Source of the DNA: Pseudomonas californiensis
GTDB lineage: Bacteria; Pseudomonadota; Gammaproteobacteria; Pseudomonadales; Pseudomonadaceae
Assembly: GCF_021147775.1 (NCBI RefSeq)
Contig: NZ_JAGTPK010000010.1
Coordinates: 146,255-210,254 of the forward strand
DNA length: 64,000 nucleotides
Direction: 5' to 3'
In this document: positions 62,048 to 64,000 of the stretch, piece after piece
How positions within the stretch are numbered: the stretch's first letter is position 1
How the letters are laid out: the number at the start of each line of letters is the position of its first letter
Position numbers and translations under genes: made by a program
The notes under the pieces: model-generated
What the model saw: only the letters and a program-made list of their open reading frames with translations
Told to the model about the DNA's origin: nothing
Database searches by the model: none

Positions 62048-62177
62048 GGCGCACCCCCGCAGTGGAAAAAAACCGCATTCTAACCACTTTCAGTGACCAC
62101 CGGGCACAGGCAGCGCTTTGCCGCTACTGGGTCGCTCGTTATACTGCGCGGCAACTTCACCGAAAGAGCCGTGCTCT

Positions 62178-63725
62178 GTGAACCGGCCCACGCCCGTTAA
62201 AACCGATAATTTCTTCCTGCTCATCTTTCGTGCCCTGCGTCATCGCCGTGTACCGATCGCTTTGCGCATTGCCAGCCATAACGTGATCCTGGTCGCCTTG
62301 GCGTTGGTGATTTACGCCGGCGTCATGGGCCTGCAGTTCAAGCAGGCAATGCATGAGCAGGCTGACGCACTGGGGCAGGCCCTGACGACTCAGACCGCCA
62401 CCTCGGCTACCGAGCTGTTGGTGTCAAACGACATCCTCAGCCTCAATGTGCTGCTGGGCAATCTGGTCAAGAACCCACTGGTTGCGCACGCCGCAATCTA
62501 CAGTGTGGACAACCGCATCCTCGCGGAAGCGGGCCAGCGTACAAAAAATGGGCTTCTGGGTGAAGCTCAGGGCCTGTATGAAATAAAGATCACGTTCCAG
62601 GACGTGATGGCAGGCCATTTGCGCATCAGCCTGGACATGTCGCAGTTTCAGCAGCCTATGACCATCAGCCTGCAAAGCATGGGTATCCTCGCGGGTATTC
62701 TGCTGGCACTGGCGCTTGCGCTGAGCCTGCGTCTGGGTCGTCATATCTCGACACCGCTCATGCAGATGCGTATCTGGCTGCGCGACATCGATCCGTATAC
62801 GCCCGCCACCGACCGTCAGGATGAGATCGGCGACCTCGCGCGGCAACTGCGCACGTCATTCGCGCCTCCCGTCCCGGAACCGGAGCCAGTGCCGGAACCG
62901 GAGTACGAGGAAGAAGACGACAGTGAAGATCCGTATCTGGAGCCCGAAGAAAAGCCATCACCTTCTTTTTCCGCACGCGACACTGCCCCTGTAGCGAAAC
63001 CTCGCTTGCCTGCCCCGCCGTTACAGCGTCGTATCGTCGCCGAGGAAGATGAAGAAGACGACGGTGAAGATCCGTTTGCCGATCTTCGCGATAACTCAGA
63101 GGCTGCTCCGGTGACCCGTCCAGTGGCGGCTCCTGCAGTTTCGGCAGAGCCTCAGCCAAGCGCGGTACTGGCTGTTCAGTTGGGCGCACAGGATCAACTG
63201 CGTCGCCTGCCTCGGGCGCGCCTCACCGAACTGCTGCAACGCTACCGTGATTGCCTGGATCAGGCGGCGTCGCTGTACGAGAGCGAGCTGCACACGCTCA
63301 ATGACGGCAGCACGCTGATGCTGTTCCACCGCCAGGAAAGCGGTGAAGATTACCTGACCAACGCGATTTGCTGCGGTGAGCTGTTGCGCGCACTAAGCCA
63401 TGCCTTGCAGATCGAAGTGGCCGACAGCGGTATTACCTTGCAATTGCAGCTTGGCCTGACCCTGGGTGAAGGTCTGAGCGACTTGAGCCAGATCGATCTA
63501 CTGCTCACCGAAACAGCTCAGGACGCTCTGGCCCTGTCTCAACACAGTCGTAACCTGCTGTTGGTCGAGCGCAAAGTGAACGATGACGCGCTCATTCGCC
63601 AGCGTGCCCGCATTCGCCCCATCGCAAGCCCTGAAGGCGCATGCTGCGTAGAACGCTTGATGGAGCCTTACCCATCAATGCTGGAACGCCAACTGGCCCG
63701 CATGCACGAAACCAACAAGGTCTGA
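62178..63725 (+). CDS. AhpA/YtjB family membrane protein with degenerate cyclase-like domain
   Basis: A 515-residue inner-membrane protein. An N-terminal membrane helix ('VILVALALVIYAGVMGL', about 33-50) is followed by a periplasmic region, a second helix (about 175-195) and a HAMP-like segment. Next comes an acidic Pro/Glu-rich linker of about 130 residues. The C-terminal 180 residues resemble a class III nucleotide cyclase fold ('LNDGSTLMLFHRQESGEDYLTNAICCGELLRALSHAL', 'LQLGLTLGEGL') without the metal Asp pair. E. coli YtjB, also next to serB, lacks this domain. The GTG at 62178 is the chosen start with a weak ribosome site; 62118 is also open. Confidence 0.75.
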   Translation: MNRPTPVKTDNFFLLIFRALRHRRVPIALRIASHNVILVALALVIYAGVMGLQFKQAMHEQADALGQALTTQTATSATELLVSNDILSLNVLLGNLVKNPLVAHAAIYSVDNRILAEAGQRTKNGLLGEAQGLYEIKITFQDVMAGHLRISLDMSQFQQPMTISLQSMGILAGILLALALALSLRLGRHISTPLMQMRIWLRDIDPYTPATDRQDEIGDLARQLRTSFAPPVPEPEPVPEPEYEEEDDSEDPYLEPEEKPSPSFSARDTAPVAKPRLPAPPLQRRIVAEEDEEDDGEDPFADLRDNSEAAPVTRPVAAPAVSAEPQPSAVLAVQLGAQDQLRRLPRARLTELLQRYRDCLDQAASLYESELHTLNDGSTLMLFHRQESGEDYLTNAICCGELLRALSHALQIEVADSGITLQLQLGLTLGEGLSDLSQIDLLLTETAQDALALSQHSRNLLLVERKVNDDALIRQRARIRPIASPEGACCVERLMEPYPSMLERQLARMHETNKV

Positions 63726-63863
63726 CACGAACTCGGGGACGGCGACTTCGGCCAGCATTCTTGAGCAAAACACAGCTCCCAACGGCTGACTGCCAAGGGA
63801 GCCGGCTTGCTGACGAAGAGGCCATCACATCCTGCTCTCGAAGAGGACGATATGGCGCCCAAT

Positions 63864-63891
63864 AAAAAGCCCACATCTCTGTGGGCTTTTT
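63864..63891. terminator. Terminator before the insertion sequence
   Basis: AAAAAGCCCAC-ATCTCT-GTGGGCTTTTT is a strong bidirectional hairpin 140 bases after the AhpA/YtjB gene. The insertion sequence end begins 10 bases later, so the element lies just outside the terminator. Confidence 0.9.
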
Positions 63892-63901
63892 AGTATGCGG
63901 T

Positions 63902-64000
63902 TGTCCCGTCCTGAATAAGGTTTACACCTTCTGACCTTTCCTCAGGAGGATTCAATGGACTCAGGCAAAAGGCGTAGCCAGCGCGATTACACGCTAGCTT
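63902..64000 (+). mobile_element. Left end of an IS3-family insertion sequence
   Basis: The sequence from 63902, TGTCCCGTCCTGAATAAGGT, has the TG-start and 'CCTGAATAA' form of IS3-family ends, followed after about 50 bases by AGGAGG and a transposase OrfA start. The element runs past the window, so its length, second end and target duplication cannot be seen. Confidence 0.75.
63955..64000 (+). CDS. IS3-family transposase OrfA, N-terminal fragment
   Basis: Only the first 15 codons are in the window: MDSGKRRSQRDYTLA. This matches the common 'SGKR-QRDYxLA' start of IS3-family OrfA proteins, whose helix-turn-helix binds the element ends. AGGAGG lies 7 bases before the ATG. The rest, and the expected OrfB with the DDE integrase domain, lie outside. 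Confidence 0.75.
   Translation, partial: MDSGKRRSQRDYTLA

Overview
The window reads as chromosomal core sequence of a fluorescent pseudomonad, most likely of the Pseudomonas syringae group. The gene order from pncB-nadE-azu through dnaB-rplI-rpsR-rpsF-rlmB-rnr, purA-hisZ-hflCK-hflX-hfq-miaA-mutL-amiB-tsaE, queG, orn-rsgA, motAB, rhdA-psd and serB is the one I know from Pseudomonas; codon use is GC-rich, and REP-type repeats are present. The species call is inference; no 16S gene is present.

Layout. 1-2.9 kb: end of a urease accessory operon (ureF end, ureG, hupE/ureJ), then an AGE-family sugar isomerase facing a short-chain dehydrogenase. 3.7-4.4 kb: a gene-free gap with three exact DnaA boxes. 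4.4-9.5 kb: the branched-chain amino acid ABC transporter livKHMGF on the minus strand. Upstream of livK lie an exact-consensus sigma-54 promoter and a helically spaced array of five GCAACC repeats. 10-13.1 kb: a LysR regulator and the NAD salvage genes pncB and nadE. 13.3 kb: azurin. 14-20.8 kb: a three-gene minus-strand operon of transglutaminase-like and amidoligase proteins, predicted to make or modify a peptide, product unknown. 21-24 kb: a lone 1001-residue toxin-like protein. 24-33.9 kb: a YgiQ radical SAM protein, then replication, ribosome and RNA-processing genes. 34 kb: two identical tRNA-Leu(CAG) genes, each with its own promoter and terminator. 34.6-36.6 kb: a chemoreceptor. 36.8-49.7 kb: a long minus-strand run from the nnr repair enzyme and tsaE through amiB, mutL, miaA, hfq, hflX, hflK and hflC to hisZ and purA. 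49.8-53.3 kb: queG, a TRIC-type channel, orn and rsgA. 53.3-57 kb: motAB, with a near-consensus FliA promoter, divergent from an HDOD-GAF protein. 57-63.7 kb: rhodanese, psd, a possible degenerate PilZ protein, serB, and a divergent AhpA/YtjB membrane protein carrying a degenerate cyclase-like domain. The last 100 bases are the left end of an IS3-type insertion sequence cut by the window edge.

Most genes are housekeeping. The least explained parts are the transglutaminase/ATP-grasp operon, the 1001-residue protein, the DnaA-box gap, the sigma-54 control region of livK, and the c-di-GMP/motility-flavoured genes around motAB and psd.
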